Shown: positions 1 to 6,679 of the stretch, piece by piece
How the letters are laid out: the number at the start of each line of letters is the position of its first letter
Position numbering within the stretch: position 1 is the stretch's first letter
NCBI GenBank assembly: GCA_028276125.1
Contig: JAPYWY010000041.1
Span: forward strand, 1-9,722
DNA length: 9,722 nt
Direction: 5' to 3'
Origin: Pseudothermotoga sp.
GTDB taxonomy: Bacteria; Thermotogota; Thermotogae; Thermotogales; DSM-5069
The notes under the pieces: generated by a model
What the model saw: the letters and a program-made list of their open reading frames with translations, nothing else
Database searches by the model: none
Told to the model about the DNA's origin: nothing
Program-made: the position numbers and the translations under genes

Positions 1-1084
1 CACTCGGTACGCCGAGATGGTGGCGAAACATAACGAAGCACGTTTCAAAGAAGATCGGTTCGTCGGATGGTGCAGCTGGTATCACTACTTCTTGGATTTA
101 ACTTGGCCAGAGATCTTGAAAAATTTGGAACTGGCGAGGAAGTATTCGGTGAGGGTCTTTCAAATCGACGATGGTTATGAAACAGACATAGGAGATTGGT
201 TGGACACGAAAGAAAGTTTTCCAAGAATAGATGAGATTGCGAAGACGATCCTTGAGAAGGGTTTTGAACCTGGAATATGGACAGCACCATTCAGTGTCTC
301 AGAGACTTCAAAGCTGTTCCAACAACATCCAGACTGGGTGGTGAAAGAGAAAGGTGCACCGAAGTTGGCGTACAGGAACTGGAACAGAAAGATCTACGCG
401 CTGGATCTGAGCAGGGAGGACGTCAAGAAGTGGTTGTTCGACCTCTTCAGCTCGTTGCGACAGATGGGCTTTTCTTACTTCAAGATCGATTTTCTCTTCG
501 CGGGAGCAATGCCTGGTGAGAGGTTCAGATCGATCAGTCCAATCGAAGCTTTCAGAGAGGGGTTGAGGGTCATAAAGAGTGCCGTCAAGGATGCTTTTGT
601 ACTGGGTTGCGGCTCACCCTTGATTCCTGCCGTTGGCCTGGTGGACGGAATGAGGATAGGACCAGACACCGCGCCGTACTGGGGAGAAGATCTGCCCGAT
701 CACGGTGTTCCCGCAGCGAAGTGGGCGCTGAGGAACGTGATCACCAGATCGTTCATGAACAGAAGGCTCTGGCAGAACGATCCAGATTGTTTGCTGCTCA
801 GACCGCGGAAGACTGAGTTGAGCGAGACACAGCGAGAGATTTACGCCTACACTTGTGCCTTGTTGGACAACATGATAATTCTGAGCGATGACCTATCGCT
901 CTACGACGATTCGTCCGATAAGATCTTTCAACACACGCTCCGATTGCTCGGTGGGAGAGCGAAGGTGTTGAACATTTTCAACGATGAACCTTCGTATCTG
1001 ATCGAAGCTCTTGGAACCAAGTCGGGTGATCTCAAGCTCGAGGTGGATCTGAGGAACAAGACTTTCACGTTGAAGGGTCTGTGA
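1..1084 (+). CDS. galA: Alpha-galactosidase, GH36 family (5'-truncated)
   Basis: Hydrolyses terminal alpha-1,6-galactose from oligosaccharides or galactomannan side chains; probably cytoplasmic, though the N-terminus is not visible. The reading frame is open from base 2, so the first ATG (base 17) is internal and the true start lies left of the window. Visible GH36/clan GH-D hallmarks are the GWCSWYHYF block, FQIDDGY, GIWTAPF, then YFKIDFLFAG, whose Asp (codon 488-490) is the expected nucleophile, and GMRIGPDTAP, whose Asp (codon 665-667) is the expected acid/base. Compared from memory with the roughly 550-residue T. maritima GalA, about 165 N-terminal residues (mostly the beta-sandwich domain) are missing. 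The C-terminus seems about 25-30 residues shorter than that enzyme after the nucleophile. It ends in TGA 18 bases before the GH4 gene, suggesting one operon. The family call is strong; substrate preference is inferred. Confidence 0.93.
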   Translation, partial: TRYAEMVAKHNEARFKEDRFVGWCSWYHYFLDLTWPEILKNLELARKYSVRVFQIDDGYETDIGDWLDTKESFPRIDEIAKTILEKGFEPGIWTAPFSVSETSKLFQQHPDWVVKEKGAPKLAYRNWNRKIYALDLSREDVKKWLFDLFSSLRQMGFSYFKIDFLFAGAMPGERFRSISPIEAFREGLRVIKSAVKDAFVLGCGSPLIPAVGLVDGMRIGPDTAPYWGEDLPDHGVPAAKWALRNVITRSFMNRRLWQNDPDCLLLRPRKTELSETQREIYAYTCALLDNMIILSDDLSLYDDSSDKIFQHTLRLLGGRAKVLNIFNDEPSYLIEALGTKSGDLKLEVDLRNKTFTLKGL

Positions 1085-1087
1085 ATC

Positions 1088-1094
1088 GGGGAGG
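1088..1094 (+). promoter_or_regulatory. Ribosome binding site of the GH4 gene
   Basis: GGGGAGG lies 8 bases before the ATG at 1103 but only 2 bases before the in-frame GTG at 1097. The spacing favours the ATG, which also makes the protein begin directly with the NAD-binding strand (MKITIIGAGS). Confidence 0.7.
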
Positions 1095-1102
1095 CAGTGA
1101 GC

Positions 1103-2512
1103 ATGAAGATCACCATAATAGGCGCAGGAAGCGTGAGGTTTGCACAACAGATCATAGGCGACATAGCGCAGACGGAGGAACTCTCCAAAAATGACACGCA
1201 CATCTGTTTGATGGACATCAACGAAGAGAGATTGAACGCATCGTACGTCCTTGCGAAGAAATACGTTCACGAGCTCGGCTCACCAGTCAAGATCGTGAAG
1301 ACATTCCAAATGGATGAAGCCATCGAGGGTGCGGATTTTGTGATAAATACGGCTTTTCCGTACGATCCAAGGTATCACGAGGATGGGTTCCGAAGGTGGG
1401 ACATTGTCACGGAGATCGCCGAGAAACATGGATACTACAGGGGTATAGACAGTCAAGAATTGAGCATGGTTTCGACGTACACCTACGTTTTGGCGTCTCA
1501 TCCAGATGTGAAGCTCGCATTAGACATAGCAAGAAAGATGGAAAAATTGGCACCGAACGCTTATCTCATGCAGACGGCGAATCCCGTTTTTGAAATCACC
1601 CAAGCGGTGAGGCGGACCACGAGAGTCAACATCGTGGGGTTCTGCCACGGTGTGGCTGGGGTGTATGAGGTCTTCGAGAGGCTGAAGCTCGAGCCGGAAA
1701 AAGTCGATTGGCAAGTCGCTGGTGTGAACCACGGCATTTGGTTGAACAGGTTCAGATACGAAGGGAAGGATGCTTATCCACTCCTCGATGAATGGATAGA
1801 GAAGGAACTTCCCAAATGGAAAGCGAGGAGTCCTTGGGACGTTCAGATGTCGCCTGGTGCGATGGACATGTACAAGTTCTACGGTATGCTCCCGATAGGC
1901 GACACGGTGCGGAACGGAACGTGGAAATACCACTACAACCTTGAAATAAAGAAGAGATGGTTCGGCGAATTTGGGGGAATAGACAACGAAGTGGAGAGGC
2001 CCAAATTACACGAATTGCTGAGAAACGCCAGAAGAAGGCTGATAGAGCTCTCGCGACAGGTTGAACTCGATCCGAGTGTGAAGTTGACGGAGGCTTTTTC
2101 CGAGATCTTCAGGAAAGGCAAAATGAGTGGAGAGCAGCACGTTCCTTTCATCAACGCGATTTCGAACAACAAAAAAGTCAGGCTGTTTCTGAATGTGGAG
2201 AACCAGGGAACGTTGAAGGATTTCCCCGACGATCTGGTGATGGAACTGCCAGTGTGGGTGGACAGAGAAGGAATTCACAGAGAGAAGGTTGAACCGGACT
2301 TGACGGACAGGATCAAGAAGTTTTACCTCTGGCCTCGAATACTGAGGATGGAGTGGAATTTGGAAGCGTTCTTCTCGAAAGACAAGAGGGTGCTCGAAGA
2401 GATTCTCATCAGAGACCCACGGACCAGATCGTACGAACAAGCCGCAGCGGTCATAGATGAAATATTGAATTTGCCGTTCAACGAGGAATTGAAAAGACAC
2501 TATTCAACTTGA
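1103..2512 (+). CDS. GH4 family glycosidase, alpha-glucuronidase type (Agu4B-like)
   Basis: NAD- and divalent-metal-dependent glycosidase of family GH4, which cleaves through hydride abstraction at C3 and elimination rather than classical hydrolysis. Of 469 residues, the N-terminal Rossmann fold carries GAGS at residues 7-10, with N160-P161 in the conserved ANP motif. Expected metal ligands are C181 in the FCHG motif and H210 in VNHGIW. CHG is typical of the alpha-glucosidase/alpha-glucuronidase branch; the MelA alpha-galactosidases instead have CHS. From memory the sequence is very close along its whole length to T. maritima TM0752, reported as an alpha-glucuronidase, although some databases label it alpha-glucosidase. 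The ATG start is chosen from the ribosome site; an in-frame GTG at 1097 would add two residues. It follows galA by 18 bases, consistent with removing uronic acid and galactose side groups from hemicellulose fragments. Family is certain, sugar specificity less so. Confidence 0.9.
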   Translation: MKITIIGAGSVRFAQQIIGDIAQTEELSKNDTHICLMDINEERLNASYVLAKKYVHELGSPVKIVKTFQMDEAIEGADFVINTAFPYDPRYHEDGFRRWDIVTEIAEKHGYYRGIDSQELSMVSTYTYVLASHPDVKLALDIARKMEKLAPNAYLMQTANPVFEITQAVRRTTRVNIVGFCHGVAGVYEVFERLKLEPEKVDWQVAGVNHGIWLNRFRYEGKDAYPLLDEWIEKELPKWKARSPWDVQMSPGAMDMYKFYGMLPIGDTVRNGTWKYHYNLEIKKRWFGEFGGIDNEVERPKLHELLRNARRRLIELSRQVELDPSVKLTEAFSEIFRKGKMSGEQHVPFINAISNNKKVRLFLNVENQGTLKDFPDDLVMELPVWVDREGIHREKVEPDLTDRIKKFYLWPRILRMEWNLEAFFSKDKRVLEEILIRDPRTRSYEQAAAVIDEILNLPFNEELKRHYST

Positions 2513-2514
2513 AG

Positions 2515-2520
2515 TATAAT
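2515..2520 (+). promoter_or_regulatory. Candidate -10 box upstream of the flavin reductase-like gene
   Basis: A perfect TATAAT begins two bases after the GH4 stop codon. A TTGAAA at 2489-2494 could serve as -35, but the spacer is 20 bases, longer than the usual 16-18, so the promoter may be weak or activator-dependent. The leader would be only about 25 bases. It is the only promoter-like element before the small two-gene unit, which could equally be read through from galA and the GH4 gene. Confidence 0.4.
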
Positions 2521-2552
2521 CTCTGTGAAAACATCCCGTGGGGTGAGGATGC

Positions 2553-2981
2553 GTGTACAAAAACGCCTTCGACTGTTTGGTTCAAGGTGTCTACATAGTT
2601 TCGAGTTGCACCGAAAATGAGAGGGCTGGCCTTGCCGCGGCATGGGTGATGCAGTCTGCTTTCAAACCAGCCATGCTGGCCGTCGCACTCGGACCAACGA
2701 GAAAAACGGCGGAGGTCATAGAGAAGAGCAAAAAGTTTTCGATCCAGGTTTTGGACAAGAAACAGAAAGAGATCGGCGAACTCTTCGGGTATTATTCGAG
2801 TAGGAACGTGGAAAAATTGAAGTTGCCCATCGTCGAAGGTGTGATCGCGTACTTCGAGTGCGAGCTCGTCGGCAGGTTCGAAAGTGGCGATCATGTGATC
2901 TACAACGGTTTGGTCGTGAACCACAAGTTGTTGAACCCTCATGGAGAACCGATGCTCTTCTCCATGAGAGATTGGTTCTGA
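2553..2981 (+). CDS. Flavin reductase-like, FMN-binding split-barrel domain protein
   Basis: A 142-residue single-domain protein of the flavin reductase/flavoredoxin type, predicted cytoplasmic. The N-terminal part (residues 5-18, NAFDCLVQGVYIVSS region), the segment ending in PAMLAVALGPTRKTAEVI and the SIQVLDKKQKEIGELFGYYS stretch follow the usual split-barrel order: barrel strand, FMN phosphate loop, then the helix found in flavoredoxins and high-molecular-weight rubredoxin N-domains. No rubredoxin or other redox domain is fused. Such proteins pass electrons between NAD(P)H, flavin and partners such as flavodiiron proteins, but no partner is encoded nearby, so the role is open. It starts at GTG; GGTGA at 2542-2546 lies 6 bases upstream, and the ATG at 2549 is in another frame. 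It ends 15 bases before the RemA-like gene, so the two are probably co-transcribed. Fold call good; reaction not proven. Confidence 0.8.
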   Translation: MYKNAFDCLVQGVYIVSSCTENERAGLAAAWVMQSAFKPAMLAVALGPTRKTAEVIEKSKKFSIQVLDKKQKEIGELFGYYSSRNVEKLKLPIVEGVIAYFECELVGRFESGDHVIYNGLVVNHKLLNPHGEPMLFSMRDWF

Positions 2982-2996
2982 TTGGAAGTGGAAGAT

Positions 2997-3254
2997 ATGT
3001 TGGTACAGATCACGAAGGGCGTGTTCGTCAATACTGACAGAATCAAAGCGATAGTTCCAGTGAACAACGTGATGGCTAAACAACTCAGAGAAACGGCGAG
3101 TTACTCGAACAAGATGGTGAACCTGACCTACGGCGCGCAGGCGAGGAGCGTGATCTACATCGACAGTGGACACGTGTTGATCCTTGCCGAGAAAGCCGCG
3201 AGGATAAAACAGAAATTGCTCAAAAAGAGAGGTATGGAACGGCATTCAGGTTGA
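2997..3254 (+). CDS. RemA/DUF370 family protein
   Basis: An 85-residue protein of the DUF370 family, whose Bacillus subtilis member RemA is a ring-forming DNA-binding activator of biofilm genes. It aligns with RemA throughout from memory: the N-terminal strand, the VNTDRIKAIV segment (R15 against RemA R18), TYGAQARSV at 44-52, and IDSGHVLIL at 55-63. RemA has YGRRTRAV at the third block, so its paired R50-R51 are A47-Q48 here while the following Arg (R50 here) is kept. ATG 2997 is preferred: GGAAGTG, close to GGAGGTG, lies 6 bases upstream, and this N-terminus matches RemA in length. In-frame TTG 2982 and GTG 2988 are alternatives. The C-terminal tail is basic (KQKLLKKR). Its last 35 bases overlap the opposite-strand tsaD. 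DNA binding is inferred from the family, not shown. Confidence 0.82.
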   Translation: MLVQITKGVFVNTDRIKAIVPVNNVMAKQLRETASYSNKMVNLTYGAQARSVIYIDSGHVLILAEKAARIKQKLLKKRGMERHSG

Positions 3255-4209
3255 GATCAGAAAACATTCCTCTGCGTGCGAGTTCTATCGCGGCCCGGGC
3301 GATCATGGCCGCGTTGTCCATGCAGAGCTCTATGGGTGGAACGTAGAATTCGTAGTTTTTCTTCGAACATTCTTCTGAAAGCTTTTCCCGCAATCTCAGG
3401 TTGGCCGCCACTCCGCCCACCAAGACCAACCTCTTCACCTTCGTCAGCTCCATGGCACGTGAAGTTTTCCAAACCAGTGCATCCACCACGGCCTCTTGGA
3501 AGGAAGCTGCTACGTCAGATTTGTTCGCGTTCGGTTCACTCTTGAGCAAGTACGATACCGCCGTCTTCAAACCCGAGAAACTGAAGTCTAGCTTGTCCTT
3601 GTCCAACATCGCCCTCGGTAAATGGTAGCGGTGTGGATCTCCAGATTTGGCTGCCCTCTCTATCGCAGGACCGCCAGGATAACCCAACTGGAGCAACCTC
3701 GCAACCTTATCGAAGGCCTCTCCCGCGGCATCGTCCACGGTTCGACCGATCACTTCAGGTTTGGTTGGATCATCCGTGAAGAGGAGCAACTCAGTGTGTC
3801 CGCCACTGACGAGCAAGGCAAGGAACGGTGGTTCAAGTTGTGGAAAACTCAACTTCGCCGCGTAGACGTGCCCCAACAGGTGGTTCACGCCGACGATAGG
3901 TTTCTCCAAAGCCAAGCTGAGACCTTTGGCGAAAGAAAGACCAACCATCAAGGCACCTATGAGCCCAGGACCATACGTGACGGCGACGACGTCGATCTCG
4001 TTGAAGCTGAGCTTCGCATCTTCGATGGCCTTTCGAAAGACCTGCGGAAGGTTTTTCAAATGGTGCCTCGCAGCGACCTCTGGAACAACTCCGCCGAAGG
4101 GTTCGTGCACCTTCACCTGGGAAGACACAACGTTCGAGAGTATTCTCTCTTCTGCGATCACTGCGACGGAAGTTTCGTCGCACGAGGTTTCCACTGCTAT
4201 GACTACCAT
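3220..4209 (-). CDS. tsaD: tRNA N6-adenosine threonylcarbamoyltransferase TsaD
   Basis: Catalytic subunit of the bacterial TsaBDE complex; transfers threonylcarbamoyl from TC-AMP onto A37 of ANN-decoding tRNAs (t6A) in the cytoplasm. The 329-residue ASKHA-fold protein has the N-terminal AVETSCDET block (residues 5-13), the metal-binding NHLLGH motif (H110, H114), VSGGHTE (134-140), GGVAAN (265-270) and the CMDNAAMIA block whose D298 should be the third metal ligand. Length is normal. ATG at 4209 overlaps the clpX stop as TGATG, and GGGAG at 4222-4218 lies 8 bases upstream. A GTG at 4212 (GTGA overlap) is nearly as good and adds one residue. This pairing with clpX is, as I recall, also found in T. 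maritima (TM0146-TM0145). The 3' end overlaps the remA-like gene tail to tail. Older annotations call it gcp or O-sialoglycoprotein endopeptidase. Confidence 0.96.
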   Translation of the reverse strand: MVVIAVETSCDETSVAVIAEERILSNVVSSQVKVHEPFGGVVPEVAARHHLKNLPQVFRKAIEDAKLSFNEIDVVAVTYGPGLIGALMVGLSFAKGLSLALEKPIVGVNHLLGHVYAAKLSFPQLEPPFLALLVSGGHTELLLFTDDPTKPEVIGRTVDDAAGEAFDKVARLLQLGYPGGPAIERAAKSGDPHRYHLPRAMLDKDKLDFSFSGLKTAVSYLLKSEPNANKSDVAASFQEAVVDALVWKTSRAMELTKVKRLVLVGGVAANLRLREKLSEECSKKNYEFYVPPIELCMDNAAMIARAAIELARRGMFSDLNLNAVPYLSF

Positions 4210-5423
4210 CACGCGATCTCCCGCATCACCAGTCTCGGTTTCTCCTTCCCCTCAACCGCTGCCGCAGTGATGATGACCTTTTCGACGTTGTGTGATGAGG
4301 GCAACTCGAACATCGCGTCCATCATGACCTCTTCGAAAACGCTTCTCAAAGCTCTTGCACCGGTTCCACGGGCTAAAGCTTTCCTTGCGATGGCAGTCAG
4401 TGCTTCTGGTTCTATCTCGAGTTGGACGTTGTCGAGCTCGAAAAGCTTCTTGTATTGTTTTATCAAGGCGTTCTTCGGCTCGCTGAGTATCTTCACCAGA
4501 TCTTCTTCAGTGAGATCGTCCAAGGTCGCTATGACGGGGAAACGTCCCACGAACTCGGGGATCATGCCGTACTGAACGAGATCGTCCGGCGTGACGTGCG
4601 CGAGGATCTCACCGAGCCTCATCTGCTTCTTGCTCTTTATGTCGGCCCCAAAACCCATCGATGAGCTTTGGATCCTCCTTTTGATGATCTCTTCCAGTCC
4701 ATCGAAGGCTCCACCCACTATGAACAGTATGTTCGTCGTGTCCACCTTGATGAATTCCTGATATGGATGTTTTCTTCCACCCTGTGGTGGTACGTTCGCT
4801 ATGGTACCTTCAACGATCTTCAACAATCCCTGCTGCACACCTTCGCCGGAAACATCCCTCGTTATCGATGGGTTCGGCGATTTCCTCGCAATCTTGTCGA
4901 TCTCGTCTATGTAGATGATCCCGTATTGAGCCCTCTCTATGTCGAAGTTGGTGACCTCAAGCAGACGCAGTATCACGTTCTCGACGTCTTCACCCACGTA
5001 ACCTGCCTCCGTGAGTGGGGTCGCATCGGCTATGGCGAAGGGCACATCCAGTATCTTGGCCAAAACACGGGCTATCAGCGTTTTACCACTTCCCGTGGGG
5101 CCTATCATCATGATGTTCGATTTTTCCATCTCGACGTCGTCAAAGTTACCAGCGTAGAAGACCCTCTTGTAATGGTTGTACACGGCTACAGATATGATCC
5201 TCTTCGCCCTCTCCTGCCCAATCACATACTTGTCGAGTTCCGCCTTTATCTCGGCAGGCTTTGGAAGGGGCTTTCTGCGTTCCCTCCTGACACGTTTGTC
5301 GCTCGTCAAGAGATCGTGGAACAACTCCACGCACTCGTCACATATGTATGCGCTTGGACCGGCTATCAGCTTTCCAACTTGGCTCGCGGGTCTACCACAG
5401 AAAGAACAGAACTTCTCTGGCAA
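4209..5423 (-). CDS. clpX: ATP-dependent Clp protease ATP-binding subunit ClpX
   Basis: AAA+ hexameric unfoldase that recognises tagged proteins and threads them into ClpP. All domains are intact in 404 residues: an N-terminal C4 zinc domain (C6, C9, C28, C31), Walker A GPTGSGKT (108-115), pore-1 loop GYVG (141-144), Walker B IIYIDE (169-174), the pore-2 region RDVSGEG (189-195), a PEFVGR arginine-finger segment (289-294) and sensor-2 GARALR (355-360). The ClpP-docking tripeptide, IGF in E. coli, is MGF here (256-258). It starts at TTG with a strong GGAGGG 7 bases upstream; the nearby ATG at 5446 is in another frame. The stop overlaps the tsaD start, so translation is probably coupled. No clpP lies in the window, as expected where clpX sits apart from it. 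Confidence 0.97.
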   Translation of the reverse strand: MPEKFCSFCGRPASQVGKLIAGPSAYICDECVELFHDLLTSDKRVRRERRKPLPKPAEIKAELDKYVIGQERAKRIISVAVYNHYKRVFYAGNFDDVEMEKSNIMMIGPTGSGKTLIARVLAKILDVPFAIADATPLTEAGYVGEDVENVILRLLEVTNFDIERAQYGIIYIDEIDKIARKSPNPSITRDVSGEGVQQGLLKIVEGTIANVPPQGGRKHPYQEFIKVDTTNILFIVGGAFDGLEEIIKRRIQSSSMGFGADIKSKKQMRLGEILAHVTPDDLVQYGMIPEFVGRFPVIATLDDLTEEDLVKILSEPKNALIKQYKKLFELDNVQLEIEPEALTAIARKALARGTGARALRSVFEEVMMDAMFELPSSHNVEKVIITAAAVEGKEKPRLVMREIA

Positions 5424-5430
5424 CGAGAAT

Positions 5431-5436
5431 CCCTCC
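5431..5436 (-). promoter_or_regulatory. Ribosome binding site fixing the TTG start of clpX
   Basis: GGAGGG on the minus strand, 7 bases before TTG at 5423. It decides the unusual start, because TTG directly precedes the zinc-finger N-terminus MPEKFCSFC and no in-frame ATG is close. Confidence 0.8.
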
Positions 5437-5444
5437 GTGCGAAC

Positions 5445-5453
5445 ATTTTAGCA
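5445..5453 (-). promoter_or_regulatory. Candidate extended -10 promoter of clpX-tsaD
   Basis: On the minus strand TGCTAAAAT matches an extended -10 element (TGN plus TATAAT-like). I find no good -35 at 16-18 bases; TTAAAG at a 20-base spacing is the closest. Transcription would begin only a few bases before the clpX ribosome site. A second extended -10-like sequence, TGTTATATT, lies at 5492-5500 but overlaps the likely terminator. Confidence 0.4.
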
Positions 5454-5487
5454 CAATCGTCGCGTCGTTACTTTAACAACATTTCAC

Positions 5488-5521
5488 AAAAAATATAACA
5501 CGTTCAACAATCAAACGCATT
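5488..5521 (-). terminator. Candidate weak intrinsic terminator after the radical SAM gene
   Basis: On the minus strand the stem arms AATGCGTT (5521-5514) and AACGTGTT (5504-5497) pair over 8 positions, including two G-U pairs, around a 9-base loop containing the stop codon. ATATTTTTT follows at once. The stem is weak for a thermophile, so termination may be partial. It would separate the giant gene-holA-radical SAM unit from clpX-tsaD. Confidence 0.4.
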
Positions 5522-6679
5522 ACTCTGCTGCGAGAGCAACTCGCGAGACATCTGTTCCTGTTTCTGCCAATAACCATCGAGCCTTCCTTCGGACGCAAGT
5601 TTTGACAGTCTTCTCTTGAGCCAACCGGGTAGAAGAGCACAGCCAGCCTTCTCCAAACTCGTACCGGGTAAGGGTAGGAAACTGTGCGCGTGTATCTTGC
5701 ACCCCATTTGAACGAGCTTCTCGATGAACTGAATCGTCTCGTGCTGATCGTCTTGAGTTTCGAACGGAAAACCGAATATGAAGTCCACGTGCGGTGTGAA
5801 CCCATGTTTCAACAGAATCTCAACAGCGTTCAGAACGTCGTCTTTGCCGTGTCCCCTTCTCAGGATCTTCAAAACTCTGTCACTGCCGCTCTGGGCGCCC
5901 AAGATCACGCTCTTGTTGTTCGCGTATCTTTTGACTATTTTCACCACCTCGTCGTTCACTGAGTCAGGTCTCACGTCAGAAGGAAACGTGCCGAAGTATA
6001 TCTCGCGCATACCTATCCTCTTGAGGTTGAACAAGAGCGATTCTATGGCTTCAACGTTGGGTGTCACCCCATCCTTCGAACCGTAACCGAACGCGTTGGA
6101 AGTTATGAACCTCGCCACGTACTTGTGCTTTCTCAAGCCGAGCTCGCAGTAATGAACTATTTGCTCAACACTTCGGTGTCGAACGATCCTTCCAGCGACC
6201 AACGACGTCTCGCAGTAAGCACAGTTGAATGGACAGCCTCTGCTGATTTCAATGGGCATGAACTGGGAGAGTTCCACGCAGAAGGGAGGATAATCGTTCA
6301 GGTCGATCCTCTTGCTCAGACCATCGAAAACGGGTTTTCTTTCCCCTTTCAAGAACTCGATCAAGTTCTCTTCCCCGTCGCCCACGAAGACGTGATCGAA
6401 ACCCATCCTGAGGCATTCTTCGGCTCGCGCGGTTGGATGTGGCCCTCCGGCCAAGAGCGTGTAACCCTTCAACTTGAGTATTTTGACTTCTTCCTGAACC
6501 CGTCTCAGATCGAAACTCATGAAGGAATACGCCACAACGCTGTCCTTAGGTAAGGTCAAGATATCGTCGATCTTCTTCGCGATGACGATCTCAACCCAGT
6601 TGAGCCTGCTCACAACAGCGCTGAGCAGAGCCACGACACTGTAGCGGTTGAACTTCGTCTGTCTGAAGACCAACTTCAT
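5504..6679 (-). CDS. B12-binding-domain radical SAM protein of unknown substrate
   Basis: A 391-residue radical SAM enzyme. The N-terminal part (about 1-110) looks like the cobalamin-binding domain common in such proteins, with LLAGGPHPT (75-83) and FVGDGEEN (98-105), but the DxHxxG cobalt-ligand motif is absent. The radical SAM core starts at SRGCPFNCAYC, where C149, C153 and C156 form the CxxxCxxC site for the SAM-binding 4Fe-4S cluster. Later GAQSGSDRVLKILRRGH and DFIFGFPFET blocks resemble the SAM-binding strands of MiaB-like enzymes. No TRAM, UPF0004 or SPASM domain is visible, so it is not a standard methylthiotransferase. It may belong to the archaeal/thermophile MJ_1487-type family, recognised only from general resemblance. 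The ATG overlaps the holA stop by 4 bases (ATGA), and GGTGA lies 6 bases upstream. Class certain, substrate unknown. Confidence 0.88.
   Translation of the reverse strand: MKLVFRQTKFNRYSVVALLSAVVSRLNWVEIVIAKKIDDILTLPKDSVVAYSFMSFDLRRVQEEVKILKLKGYTLLAGGPHPTARAEECLRMGFDHVFVGDGEENLIEFLKGERKPVFDGLSKRIDLNDYPPFCVELSQFMPIEISRGCPFNCAYCETSLVAGRIVRHRSVEQIVHYCELGLRKHKYVARFITSNAFGYGSKDGVTPNVEAIESLLFNLKRIGMREIYFGTFPSDVRPDSVNDEVVKIVKRYANNKSVILGAQSGSDRVLKILRRGHGKDDVLNAVEILLKHGFTPHVDFIFGFPFETQDDQHETIQFIEKLVQMGCKIHAHSFLPLPGTSLEKAGCALLPGWLKRRLSKLASEGRLDGYWQKQEQMSRELLSQQSNAFDC

Noticed and set aside
2532..2545. Small hairpin (CATCC / GGGTG) that could cover the ribosome site of the flavin reductase-like gene
   Set aside because: Only 5 pairs with one G-U and a 4-base loop; too weak to regulate at thermophile growth temperature, and no ligand-binding structure is present in the 40-base gap.
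2482..2552. Terminator after the GH4 gene
   Set aside because: No stem followed by a T-run is visible; readthrough into the small downstream genes stays possible.
2478..3245. 255-codon minus-strand open frame opposite the flavin reductase-like and RemA-like genes
   Set aside because: Histidine- and phenylalanine-rich composition typical of antisense translation; both plus-strand genes match known families and have ribosome sites.
3289..3313. Perfect 7-base GC-rich inverted repeat (CGCGGCC ... GGCCGCG) 35 bases past the RemA-like stop, considered as a terminator
   Set aside because: No T-run follows on either strand, and it encodes the conserved DNAAMIARAA block of TsaD, so the symmetry is probably from Ala/Arg codons.
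3622..4575. 317-codon open frame on the plus strand opposite tsaD and the end of clpX
   Set aside because: It lies wholly antisense to two unmistakable genes, crosses their junction, shows no recognisable domain, and its openness follows from the codon bias of the real genes.
4668..5498. 276-codon plus-strand open frame opposite clpX
   Set aside because: Antisense shadow: the opposite frame encodes every ClpX motif, and this translation has no family resemblance.
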